A DNA stretch of 64,000 bases, taken from NCBI GenBank assembly GCA_965178125.1, contig OZ237769.1, forward strand, positions 248,001 through 312,000, given 5' to 3'. Of this stretch, positions 11,581 through 21,554 are shown one piece after another (position 1 is the first letter of the stretch; the number at the start of each line of letters is the position of its first letter). The notes under the pieces were generated by a model that ran no database searches, was not told the origin of the DNA, and saw only the letters and a list, made by a program, of their open reading frames with translations. Position numbers and translations under genes: made by a program. This DNA comes from Bilabrum cf. latius (taxonomy: Eukaryota > Bigyra: Bicosoecida > Bigyra > Bicosoecida).

Positions 11581-12762
11581 TCACGTCCGCCTGCGCTTCG
11601 AGCCCTTCTCTTGCTCATCCTGCTCCTCACAACCAGTGTGCTCGCTGCCAGTGGCTGCATCACCAGTACTAGTGGTAGCCGCTAAGTTTCGCGCACTGGC
11701 ACCGGATGATGCTTGACTGCACCTGTCACTCATCTCTGATACTACCACTCGTGCCGATTCCTCTGCCATCTCCACTTCGCCCCTGTCACGCTTTGCTCCG
11801 ATCACCGGTGATGCCCCTGCGCCTGTACCCTCATGCATCCCAGCACCCACTGGCTGGCCCGGCCCCGCGCCTGCACCCTCATGCATCCCAGCACCCACTG
11901 GCTGGCCCTGCCCCGCACCTGTACCCCCGTGCATCCCAGCACCCACTGGCTGGCCCTGCCCCGCGCCTGCACCCTCATGCATCCCAGCACCCACTGGCTG
12001 GCCCGGCCCCGCGCCTGTACCGCCGTGCATCCCAGCACCCACTGGCTGGCCCGGCCCCGCGCCTGCACCCTCATGCATCCCAGCACCCACTGGCTGGCCC
12101 GGCCCCGCGCCTGTACCCTCATGCATCCCAGCACCCACTGGCTGGCCCGGCCCCGCGCCTGCACCCTCATGCATCCGAGCACCCACTGGCTGGCCCGGCC
12201 CCGCGCCTGTACCCCCGTGCATCCCAGCACCCACTGGCTGGCCCGGCCCCGCGCCTGTACCCCCGTGCATCCCAGCGCCCACTGGCTGGAGCCCATCGAG
12301 ATGTCTCTCTACTGCACGTGGTGCTGGTCTCAAGATCTCGGGCATCTGGCTTGGGTCCCCTGATAGAATGGCATCGTGCAGCCACCGACTGAAGGTGTGT
12401 CGACGCAACATTGGAGCCCGCAGCGGCATGATGTTACACAGCTCAGAGTACCAGCATACCGTATTAATCTTACTTCTGTATATGCGTTTCTGGATTCTCA
12501 TGAACTGGCGTCCTAGCGTGGTGATGTCCGCCTACCTCGCTGTGACCGCTGCAGCTGCATCCATCGTTGCACGCCGTCTTGCCAACGCAATGCTATACGC
12601 AGCAAGGTCTTGTATTCTATGCGCGTATTCTCGCCCTCTCTCCGAGTGTCGTTGAATGCAGTACAGCCATGCCTGGACCAACTGGTTGCGTTCAGCAGGC
12701 CGTATTCGATACCGGCGGAGTTGAGGTTGGCACCGCGCAGGCCGTCCACTGCCCTTTTTCAT
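11581..12762 (-). CDS. DPSQMPEIL-family protein, intact short member
   Basis: 393 residues from ATG 12762 (MKKGSGRPARC) to TGA 11583-11581, with one TAG at 12534-12532. The domain order matches the family: LVQAWLYCIQRHSERG, EYAHRIQDLAAYSIAL, TAG-ADITTL, RSKINTVCWYSELC, HTFSRWLHDAILSGDPSQM. It is followed by ten 48-bp repeat units and the tail VIGAKRDRGEVEMAEES ... GSKRRRT. It is the closest relative of the frameshifted copy at 9914-11207 and shares its C-terminus with the gene at 13129-15567. A good reference for what an undamaged member looks like. Function unknown. Confidence 0.75.
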
Positions 12763-13128
12763 ATCTGCACCAGCACGTTCAGATGCTGCTTCGTAATGTT
12801 TTGCCGCGATGTATTATACCTGCGGAAGCAACAATCACGCATAATTTTCTATTTGCTTTGCTGGCAGTGATATCACAGTGTCGTTGCATATCCACAACGG
12901 ATCTCTTCAATCGGCGAGCTGTCTGGATACTATTGAACCCTCTCACCTCAGTGCGACAATTAAAATATGCTCCAGTGACTTGTGCGTTCTCAAGAATGCA
13001 GATCTGATCTGTCTGTCGGGTTTGGCCGGGTGCAGCGCATGCAGGCGATTAAATCAAACCGGAAAAATCAGCGTGTTAAACTTTGAATGCGATGCTCTAT
13101 TTACAAAATGTGTGCTGCACTGCGACCA
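12763..13128. repeat. Intergenic spacer, copy 2 of the tandem duplication
   Basis: Near-identical partner of 11208-11580, including the sequence just before the downstream gene's stop. No independent gene seen. Confidence 0.8.
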
Positions 13129-15567
13129 TCACGTCCTCCTGCTCTTCAAGCCCTTCTCTTGCTAACCCTCCTCCTCCCCACGCCCCATGTGCTCGCCGGT
13201 AGCTTTACCAGCACTCTTGGTAGTACCTGGACTTTGCGCACGGGCGCCAGATGGTGCTTGACTGTATCTGTTACTCGTCTCTGGTACTTCCACTCGTGCC
13301 GATTCCTCTGCCGTCTACACTTGACCCCTGCCACGCTTTGCTCCGATCACCGGTGATGCCCCTGCGCCTGTACCCTCATGCATCCCAGCACCCACTGGCT
13401 GGCCCTGCCCCGCACCTGTACCCCCGTGCATCCCAGCACCCACTGGCTGGCCCGGCCCCGCGCCTGTACCCCCATGCATCCCAGCACCCACTGGCTGGCC
13501 CGGCCCCGCGCCTGTACCGCCGTGCATCCCAGCACCGACTGGCTGGCCCTGCCCCGCCTCTGGAGCGGAACCCTGCAACGAGTGATTACCTGCCACAGCT
13601 CGGGCAGACAGCCCTGGGAGTCGACTATGGACGCCTATCCGCATTGAGCTAGATGTACCGGTGTTGGTTTTGCTGCTTGCTGCAAACCCGAAAGAAGCTG
13701 CACTGCTGGCAGCTTGTGTTTCGTTGTCTTTGCCTGAGAAGGCCTGCTGGCCTGACTAGAGCTGCAAAACGAGCGCATTTTGGTTTGAATCCGATGCGAT
13801 GCGGGCACCGTTCTACCGCTTGATACCTATGCCATCCATTCGAGCATGCCAGGTGTCAGTGGTAAGCCCGCTGTCCTAGCTAAACGCTGAATAGCGACTA
13901 CTCACCGATTTATTGTCATCGGCCCCTGCATCTAGGCCTACCCCTACCAATGCTTGCGAAGACGAAGTTTCCACTGACCCACCTCGACGAGCCAGGGCCT
14001 GCCCCGCCCCTTCCATACAGTTGTCTCTTTCTGCCAGGGTCGCAGGGTTCCCGATAGCATCATCGAGTCGCGGAGTAACCAATCCAGCCTCATCCATGCT
14101 AATATCTCCTTCTTGACTCATAGGGTTGCCATTGTCATCAAATCGCGGAGTCAGCACGACATCCAGATCTGGATCGGCTATACGAAGGCTGCTTTGGCTG
14201 CCCACTTCTGACAGAGCTTCGCCGCTTCGGTCGCATGGCAACAAACTACCGGTCTACGCCGCCACTGACTGGCTTGAACTGCTCATGCTGCTCATGCTGG
14301 CTCTGGCCCCAGACCCGCTTCTTTCAGTTGGAACGGATGGACCACCGAGGGCCTCCAGCATATCCCCGGGGATCCGACCCGGCTGGCCCTGAGGGTAGGC
14401 GGCAGGGGTGCCCCGCTGTTCACGACGGGCCTGTTGCCCTTCAGGACGGGAGGCTATGGGCGCCATGGCAGCCCGCGAGCCTCGCAGTTCCCTTGCTGCG
14501 ATAGGGTCCGTGATTCGCAGAACCCATTCTCTCTCGCACCTCAAGAGCTGAGCCGCCCATTCCACCGCTTCGAGCCCATAAACATCCTCAACTTCATCTT
14601 GGCTTGCGTCACTGCCTGTGCTGAGGCTGTCCAACTCGCTGCTTGCGTTGGCAGACCCTTTGCTCGCGCTAGAAGCGCTCGACGTGGAAGCCACAGTAGA
14701 GTGTCCCGATCTTGCTGTTGCAGCCATAGGGGCAATGCCGCGAGAGACTTGACGATGCCATGGAGCCATGCCCGCTCTATATCCCTATACCGTCCCGTGC
14801 GCCTTACCATTGGCCTGCTACTCCTATTTCGAGTGCTGCAAAGGTGTAGATATGCATGCAGCGGACGGAGACCGGAAGTGCGGCGGCTGGGGCACCTCAA
14901 CAACTGCCTCAACAGCGGCACCATGCTGTGCACAGCTGGATCCCAGGTCCAACCCGCGCCTGAAAGCGGCAGCCACCATCCGTTGGATTGAAGCGAGCGA
15001 TGGATGCGTGGTACCAGCTGGAGGGACTTGGGCACCCTGACGCAGAGGTCCCGAGTGCAGTGCCGTTGCCTCTACCCCTGCCCTCGGCCCTATTCCCGCC
15101 CCTGTGCCTGCCTCCATGGCTGCCTACATTTCAACAACCCTTGCTACCACTGCCCCTGGTGACGGTCTCAAGATCTCGGGCATCTGGGATGGATCCCCGG
15201 TGAGGATGGCCTCGCCCAACCATTTGGTGAAGCTGTTCTGTTTGTTCAGGCCTGGAACTTGCTGCGGCATTGTTTTCATAAGAATTTGATACCATTTAAT
15301 ACCGTTAGCTTCACTCCTTAGAACGGCTTTCTGAATTGTTTTTAGCTTGCTACTTATACTTGAGCCGACTTCCGATGAAAAAGCTGAACCCCTTCTCGAC
15401 TGAGCAATACTTTCGGCAGCGAGCAATCTCAATTTTTGCACATAGCTCCTTCCTCCTTTGGAATGCTGGTCAATGTGCACCAGCCATGCTTGAACCATCT
15501 GGTTGTGCTCCATTCGGGTACCACTTAGTGCTCGGCAAGATGGTCCTTGCTGCTTTGGTTGGCTCAT
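13129..15567 (-). CDS. DPSQMPEIL-family protein, long member
   Basis: 812 residues from ATG 15567 (MSQPKQQGPSC) to TGA 13131-13129, crossed by ten TAG codons. The N-terminal domain reads MVQAWLVHIDQHSK, SYVQKLRLLAAES, QKAVLRSEANGIKWYQIL, FTKWLGEAILTGDPSQM and PEILRPSP. It is followed by SIQRMVAAAFRRG (shared with 7565-9259), Ser/Gly-rich stretches, an acidic segment with two TPR-L/F-DD motifs, four 48-bp repeat units, and the family tail. The tail has TAG where the sister has Glu (GAG) at two places (GQV-TAG-TAEES; EEG-TAG-QEKG). At first glance the 3' part looks like a separate truncated pseudogene, but it is in frame with the 5' part once TAG is sense. Function unknown. Confidence 0.7.
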
Positions 15568-16072
15568 GCCAAACGCAAAGCTGAGGTATTATTCAAATAA
15601 AGTGGGTGTTTGGGTCTTATTTGCCGAATGATTTTGTCTGCAATGCAAAGAAGACTTGCACGATACTAGCATATTGTTAATAATATACACATATTTGGCC
15701 ATCACCCCCATCCGTGCGTTCCAAACCAAATTAAAGCAACAGCCTCCTACACAAGTACTGCATAAACGTCAAACCGCCTCTATCGAAACTCCTCACACTC
15801 TGCGATACACTATTTCTAAAGTGTGGATGGAGTTTGTTGCCCAAACACCCTTGCCGGCATAACCGGAACTGTTTGCAACTTTGGCCAGCGAACTGTAGCC
15901 AGCCCACACAGGCCGCTGCTTTTCTCGCTGGGCTAGGCTGCACCTTCGTTTGATCCAGCACGGATCTCAGTTTTGCACACACAGCCACATATGCTCCGCT
16001 CGAAAGCCCCTTACCCCTGGAGTCGAGACCATCAACAGGCGCCCCGCAGGCTCTCCCCTTACCCCTTCACGT
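15568..16072. other. Spacer
   Basis: Between the end of the actin-fold gene and the start of the long family member, both on the minus strand. AT-rich near 15600-15720. No supported gene. Confidence 0.4.
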
Positions 16073-18592
16073 TCACCCTATAGGCGTGGCATCCAGTTCG
16101 TGGAAATCACCGCCGGAGTACTGGCCCAACATCTGCTATTGCTGCTGCGTGCCGCCATTGCTCCAGTCGATGCTGCCGGCAGTTATGCTCGCGAACGGAG
16201 AGCCGACGCACCCGCCGCGCGCACCACCCACGTACTGCAGCCGCGATCGGTTTCCTCCGAGCAGCTGCTCCTGCCTGGCAAGCCGCCCCCCACTCCCACC
16301 GCACTTGTCATACAGGCTCTGACCCCCCGCTGCCGGCGCCCCAGCAGCGCCACCGTGCGATGCACCCGCCACCATGGCGTGGGCGGGCCCCTCCGCCGCG
16401 AGCTGCTCCATGCACTGGTACGTGTCCAGTGCCGGCCGCTAACACTCGTCATCCAGTCCGCTGGCAGCCCACGACCCCTTCGACGGCGAGCCATGGGGCA
16501 TCAGCGCGGATGCACCACCTTGCAATGCACCCAGAACCCCGCACACTGACGAGTGCAGCTCGCTGGCCCTGGCCCTCGCTGCGACAGCCTCGACGCTTCC
16601 ATCCCCGTCGCCGGCGCCGCGCAATTCCAGCGGAACTCCAGGCAGCCCAGCCAGGGCTCGCGCCACCTGCACGGTGCCATCGCCGCTGGCATCGCGCTCC
16701 CTGACCTCGGCCCCCCCTTGTTCCCTGAGACCGTGGATGGCCCGCTCGATGGGGAGCGAGGGCACCGCGCTACACTCCGCGGTTGGTGTGACGAGTGACG
16801 CGTGTGTGATGAGTGGATACACGCCAAGGAAAGTAGATCCTGATCCTACGCCTCCGTGGCCAGCCACGCCACCGGCCGCCCCAGCACCTGAAGCGGAGCT
16901 CCCCCGTGCGGCGCGGGACCTGCCAGCGCCGGAGCCGTTCGGCTGTGAGGCGCCGGCTCCCTGGTTCAATTCCGAGAGGAGGTTCCGGCGCCAGACCGGC
17001 CTGCGCAACCAGCCGAGCGCACTCGTCACATCGCGCGCGACCAAACTGCCGGGCGCGAGCAGGTCGAGCGTGCGACCAAGAGCGTCCAGCACCGGCTGTG
17101 CGACCCTGCTCGCGGCCGGCCCCTGCCCCTGCTGCTGCTGCTGCTGCTGGGAGGGGTCCGAACCCCTGCCCTCCCCCACCAGCCCGTACCCCTCGGGCCC
17201 CAGCCCGATCCCCAGCCTGGTGAGGCATGCTCCGATCGACAGCGAGGATGCCCCCACCCAGGGGGCGAGGGGCCCGGGGACGGGGTGCAGCCGCAGGCGG
17301 ACGGGGGGGGCATCGAGCGCTTCGGAGGACGAGGGGCCGATGGAGGGGTCATCGCACTCGTCACACCCATCTGGCAGCACGCGAGGCGTCTTGCTGATGG
17401 GTCTTGGCTTGGAGCCTGCAGTGGTCATGCTGCCAGTAGTGGCACTGCCTTCGCCTGCCCCTGCCCCAGCGGCTGTGCCAATGCACCTGCCCAGGCTGGT
17501 GGACCGGTCCCGCAGCTGGCTTGCGACCAAGCCCCGAGCAGTTGCTCCGATGCGGGCGAGCAGGGCGGGGTGCATGTCCCCGCGGAGGAGCACAGCCTGG
17601 AGCAGCCGCTTGCGGAACTGGGGCGGCGCCGCGCACACGGCCCTGCCGATGGCACGCGCTGCCGCCCGAGCGGCCGCTGCTACGAGCGAAGCCTCGCCGA
17701 CGACGAACCCCGACGAACGTTCCCCATTTGGCAGGGAGGGCGAGCACGACCCGCTCTCCAGCGTCACCACCTAAGATACCATCCTGGCTCCGGCTGACAG
17801 GACCGGCCTAGGTTCCGCAGACTCGCGCGGCGCCGACAGCCGCCTGGAGGACCGTTTTTTCCTTGCCCTGGCCAGTCGAATCGACAGAGAATTGTGCTCA
17901 TCTGCAGCCTTCGACAGCTGCTCCACGGACCCTGCGTGGTGCCGCCGGGCATTTCTCGTGGCTGTGCCCCGGCGAAGCAAGCTCTTAGCTCGGAGCAACC
18001 CGCTTGCTCGACTTGTGCTCGCTTGCTGACTCTCGCCGCTGCTGGAACCGCCCCCGGGTGGTATAGCAATACCCGACAAGCATGGTTTGCAAGCAACTGC
18101 ATGAGAACCGAGCTTGTGCTCGATGCCCGGGGCGCAGATTGGCACCTCAACTTGAGGCTCGCACCTGCCGCACGCTACGACCGTCGCTTGTGCTTGCTGC
18201 TCAATGCTGCCACCTTGCATGGTACCCAGAGAAATGCTAACATCTATGCAGTTTTTCTGTCCAGCAGCAATCGCTGAGCACATGGCTGGGTGCAGCACAG
18301 ATACGGCAGAAGCAAAGGCAACCTTTGCAAATCCCATCGCAACTGCTTTCGAGACAGCCCAAGGATGCCTAAGGGACGGCACAACACAAAACGAGCGAGA
18401 TGCCGCTTTTGAGAGCCGCAGCCTACTAACAACTTCGAGAACCCAAGCATCAGCAGTCCGTTGGATATCCAGTTTTGAACGGCCCGAAAAATCAGGCAAG
18501 CATACAACCATTCTTGGACTTGTTTCTGAGCCAAATCCAATCGTTGCTCGGGTATTTTCGATCGTTATAACAATGGGAGGCGCTAATGACAT
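16073..18592 (-). CDS. Divergent actin-related (actin-fold) protein with long low-complexity C-terminus
   Basis: 839 residues from ATG 18592 to TGA 16075-16073, with TAG codons at 17773-17771, 16441-16439 and one in a QQQ-TAG-Q run near 16132. The N-terminus (VITIENTRATIGFGSETSPRM) resembles the first strands of actin-related proteins. Residues 50-110 (ADAWVLEVVSRLRL, RSFCVVPSLRHPWAV, FAKVAFASAVSVLHPA, then NCIDVSISLG) follow the order of the actin nucleotide-fold, most like the ARP10/ACTR10 type. From about residue 180 on it is Ser/Gly/Ala-rich with a Gln-7 run, a DECDDP element and one GASHGGA element. ARP10 is a dynactin pointed-end subunit; that role is only a suggestion, as motifs are weak. 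It is divergently oriented to the G3BP-like gene with 183 bp between starts. Confidence 0.45.
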
Positions 18593-18775
18593 AGTTTAGG
18601 TTGCAGGTTCGACTCAATACGCAAATTGAACTTGCTAGTTTGGCACTCGTCATCTGCACCAATAGTAACGTGCAATCATACATTTTCAAGATGCTCCCAC
18701 TCGGTCGCCCTTTCGGCACTTTACGAGGCATCCTGCCCTCGATTGAAGTACAGCTCCTTTATCAATCGGTTTATA
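18593..18775. promoter_or_regulatory. Compact divergent promoter region
   Basis: 183 bp between the starts of the minus-strand actin-fold gene and the plus-strand G3BP-like gene. It must hold both promoters. A TTTATAATGG sequence overlaps the downstream ATG. Confidence 0.4.
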
Positions 18776-21081
18776 ATGGATGCCAAAGCGCAAGCACTGC
18801 AGGTTTCGCAGGTGGCAAGGGGGTGAGGCAGATTCTGAGGCTGTTGAGAGTACGCAGCAGTGGTGGCCAGGTACATTGCTAGCCTCTTCGTATGCAGCGA
18901 TTCACTTGGTGCAATTATTCACAAGTATTAATTCAGTTCCATGGGATGGGACACAGCTAGTGTGGTCTTTGTAACATCACGTTGCGGTTGTCGGCCACAG
19001 GAGCGGTCTGGTCGATCCGTTCCGGTGCAGCGATTCCATCTTGGAATCCGCAAATTCTTGTATGATGCTCTGCCCATTTTCTGGTTGCAGGTTCCAAACC
19101 CAGTACTACGCTGCTTTCAACGGACGGTCACAAGAGATGAACCGGTTCTACGACAGAAGCGCTGTTGTCACTAGAATCTCATACCGAGCTCGTGATGTGA
19201 GGGATCGCAAACTTCGAGTACTGTATCTTACATTGAGTTTATCGTGTGCCCCATCGCAGGCGATGGAGTTGATGCATTGATAACGAGTTGACTTGGCGAC
19301 TTTGGATTGTACACTTGTGCTCGCTTTGCCTTGCTGTTGCCGACAATGTCCCGTTTGTCTCTGATCGAGTGCTAGGGAGCTGATTATCTATGTGCAATTA
19401 CGTTTCTGTGTTTCGCAGACCGTGCAACAGGGATTTGATAAAGAATCGATCAGCGCAGTTCTGCAGAAGAACCAGGCTGCAATCACTCTTCACGCCCAAA
19501 GTATATTGCCTTCCGTTGGACCCAATGGTGAGATTTTGTTTTCCCAACTTTAATTTTTCCACTGTTCGGCAAGCAACGCACACGTGCATTTGAGGCAGAT
19601 GCCAACCCGCGCATCGCCCCCGATCGGATTCTACTGGTGCCACATACTTGCCACGACCTGACACTGCATTTTAGCGACTCCCTCCATGACTTGCAAGACT
19701 TCCCAACATCACAGATTCGGTCAACATCATCGTTATTGGAACTGCCAGGCCCAGAACCGACGGCCCCGCAGCCGCCGCCGGCCCAGCCGCCGAGCAGCAC
19801 TTCCTCCAGACCTTTTGCCTGGGCAAGTTCGCAATGGGAGACAAAATCGGATTCACCATCCAGAGCGACTACCTGCTGATCGGCGACCAGGCCTTCGCAG
19901 CTCCCGCCAGCACGGAGGGAGCCATCGCAGTCGGCAGGGCAGCCGTGGGCATCGAAGTCGATTTCAGCGGAGCTGCTGCTGCTGCTGTTTCGGCCGAACC
20001 CGTAGCAGCGGCGTCTATCCCTACTCCAGCACCGACTTCCGCACCCGCACCCGCACCGGCACCGGCACCCGCACCGGCACCCGCACCCGCACCCGCTCCC
20101 GCACCAGCACCCACCCCAGCCCCAGCCCCTGCCCCAGCCCCAGCCCCTGCCCCTGCCCCGGCCCCTGCGGCCAGCAAGCCCGAACCCAAGACGCAGCCCA
20201 AGGGAGACGGCCGCCGCGGCGGCAAAGGTTCCGCAGGCGCCGCGCAATCGAACGGTGCCGCTTCCTCCTCCCCAGGAGGCGGCCGGTCCCGCGGCAGGGG
20301 GCGCCGCGCCGGCGGAGGTTCCGCAAGCACCGGCGGGGCAGCAGCGAGCAAGGAAGCCCCTTAGGCTAAGGCAGGCAAGCCCGCCCCCAGAACCTGGAGA
20401 TAGGCTGCCGGCGGTGCCGCCGGCGTCACGGTGGTCGAGCCTGCTCCGATTAGCAAGCCAGCAGGCGCCGGTGCTGGTGCCCGGGGCCGCGGCGGGGACA
20501 GCTCTGCAGCCAAGCCTGCTGCTGCACCCGGCGCTGCCCCTTCCGCTGGGGGCAGGGCACAGGGTAGCAGCGGCGGGCGCAGCGGCGGAGGCGGGCGCAG
20601 TGGCGGTCGCGGGCGAGCGGGCGCGGGCAGCAGCCCCAGGCACACGGGTGGTGGGGGGGTCGGTAGCTCCGCCAGCAAGGCAGGGGCAGAGGGACGGACC
20701 GTGTTCCTCAAGCACCTTAACGAGAATGTGACGAGTGCAGCCGTGATCAGCGCCATGTCCCGCTTCGGGGAGGTGGAGAGCATCAACGAGAGCAAGCTGC
20801 AGGGGGGATTCACCTTCGTCAACTTCAAGGCGGCGGGCAGTGCCCAGAAGGCCGTGCAGGCAGGGTCTGTCCGGGTGGAGGGCAGCGGCGAGGGCCGGGT
20901 GGAGAGGTATGTTCCCTTCGAGGAGAGGGGGCCGAAGGGGGGCAGCGGGGCGGGGGGTGAGGGCCGCAGGTCGGGGGGACGCGGGGGCAGGGGCTCGAGG
21001 GGGGGGCGCGGGGGACGTAGGTCTGGCGGAGGCGGAGGCAGCGGTAGCGGCGGTGGTGGTGGAGGCGGCGGAGGGCAGTGA
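18776..21081 (+). CDS. G3BP-like NTF2-domain + RRM + RGG protein
   Basis: Four exons: 18776-18822, 19091-19196, 19419-19527, 19715-21081; 542 residues, donors GTGAGG, GTGAGG, GTGAGA, all acceptors AG, phases consistent. The NTF2 fold is complete: ARGFQTQYYAAF, MNRFYDRSAVVT, ITLHAQSIL, NIIVIGTA, FLQTFCLGKF and IQSDYLLIGDQ. A Pro-Ala repeat (about 20030-20165) and Gly-rich linker follow, with TAG at 20362-20364 and 20401-20403, then an RRM (TVFLKHLNENVTSAAV, GGFTFVNFK) and a C-terminal Arg-Gly-Gly/Gly tail, ending at TGA. This NTF2-linker-RRM-RGG order is the G3BP/Rasputin architecture: cytoplasmic RNA-binding, stress-granule type proteins. TAG falls in the linker, so both sides of it carry conserved domains in one frame. 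Confidence 0.85.
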
Positions 21082-21554
21082 GCGGTGTGCTGCCATTCCT
21101 GTGGCGTGTCGGCGGCACGCGGGGGGCATTCAGTGCCGCGGCGTGACGCGCATACAAGTCGGAGACTCGTGTCAGCAGAGGGCTCCCATGGTATTGCACT
21201 GCATTGGATTTGCGTGATTGCAGACCAAAAGGCCCTTTGGTGGTTCGAGAGTCGGGCCCATGCCCGGTGGATTCCAGGCTGCATGCACTATCTACTCTCG
21301 CAATATGATGTGTCAAGTTTGTCTACGAGTCGCTTGGCTTGCTTGCGCGCATCAAGCAGCCCGCTTGCTATCGCACTCGTCACACAAGTTACCGAGCGGT
21401 TGAGCCAACGAAAAAGCGCGCTCACCTCGTGCATTCATCCCGAACACACACGATTCTCACGACTGGTTTATGATCGTCGCAGTGTGCAGAATCTATTTGA
21501 TTTACCTGTCGTATTAATTGCAAGCATCAGCCCTAGTGCAGCCCAGGGCCAGGT
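21082..21554. other. Spacer
   Basis: Between the G3BP-like stop and the ATG of the giant gene. A frame-zero TGA at 21498-21500 limits how far upstream the giant gene can start without an additional exon. A CAG|GTATGC sequence just before the ATG could be a donor, so an upstream exon cannot be excluded. Confidence 0.4.

Noticed and set aside
13315-13644. Apparent truncated pseudogene of the tandem family
   Set aside because: With TAG as sense it is the in-frame C-terminus of the gene starting at 15567.
19483-21129. 548-codon open frame on the minus strand opposite the G3BP-like gene
   Set aside because: It is the GC-rich shadow of a gene with intact NTF2 and RRM domains and phase-consistent introns; its own product is Pro/Ala/Gly/Cys-rich with no motif.
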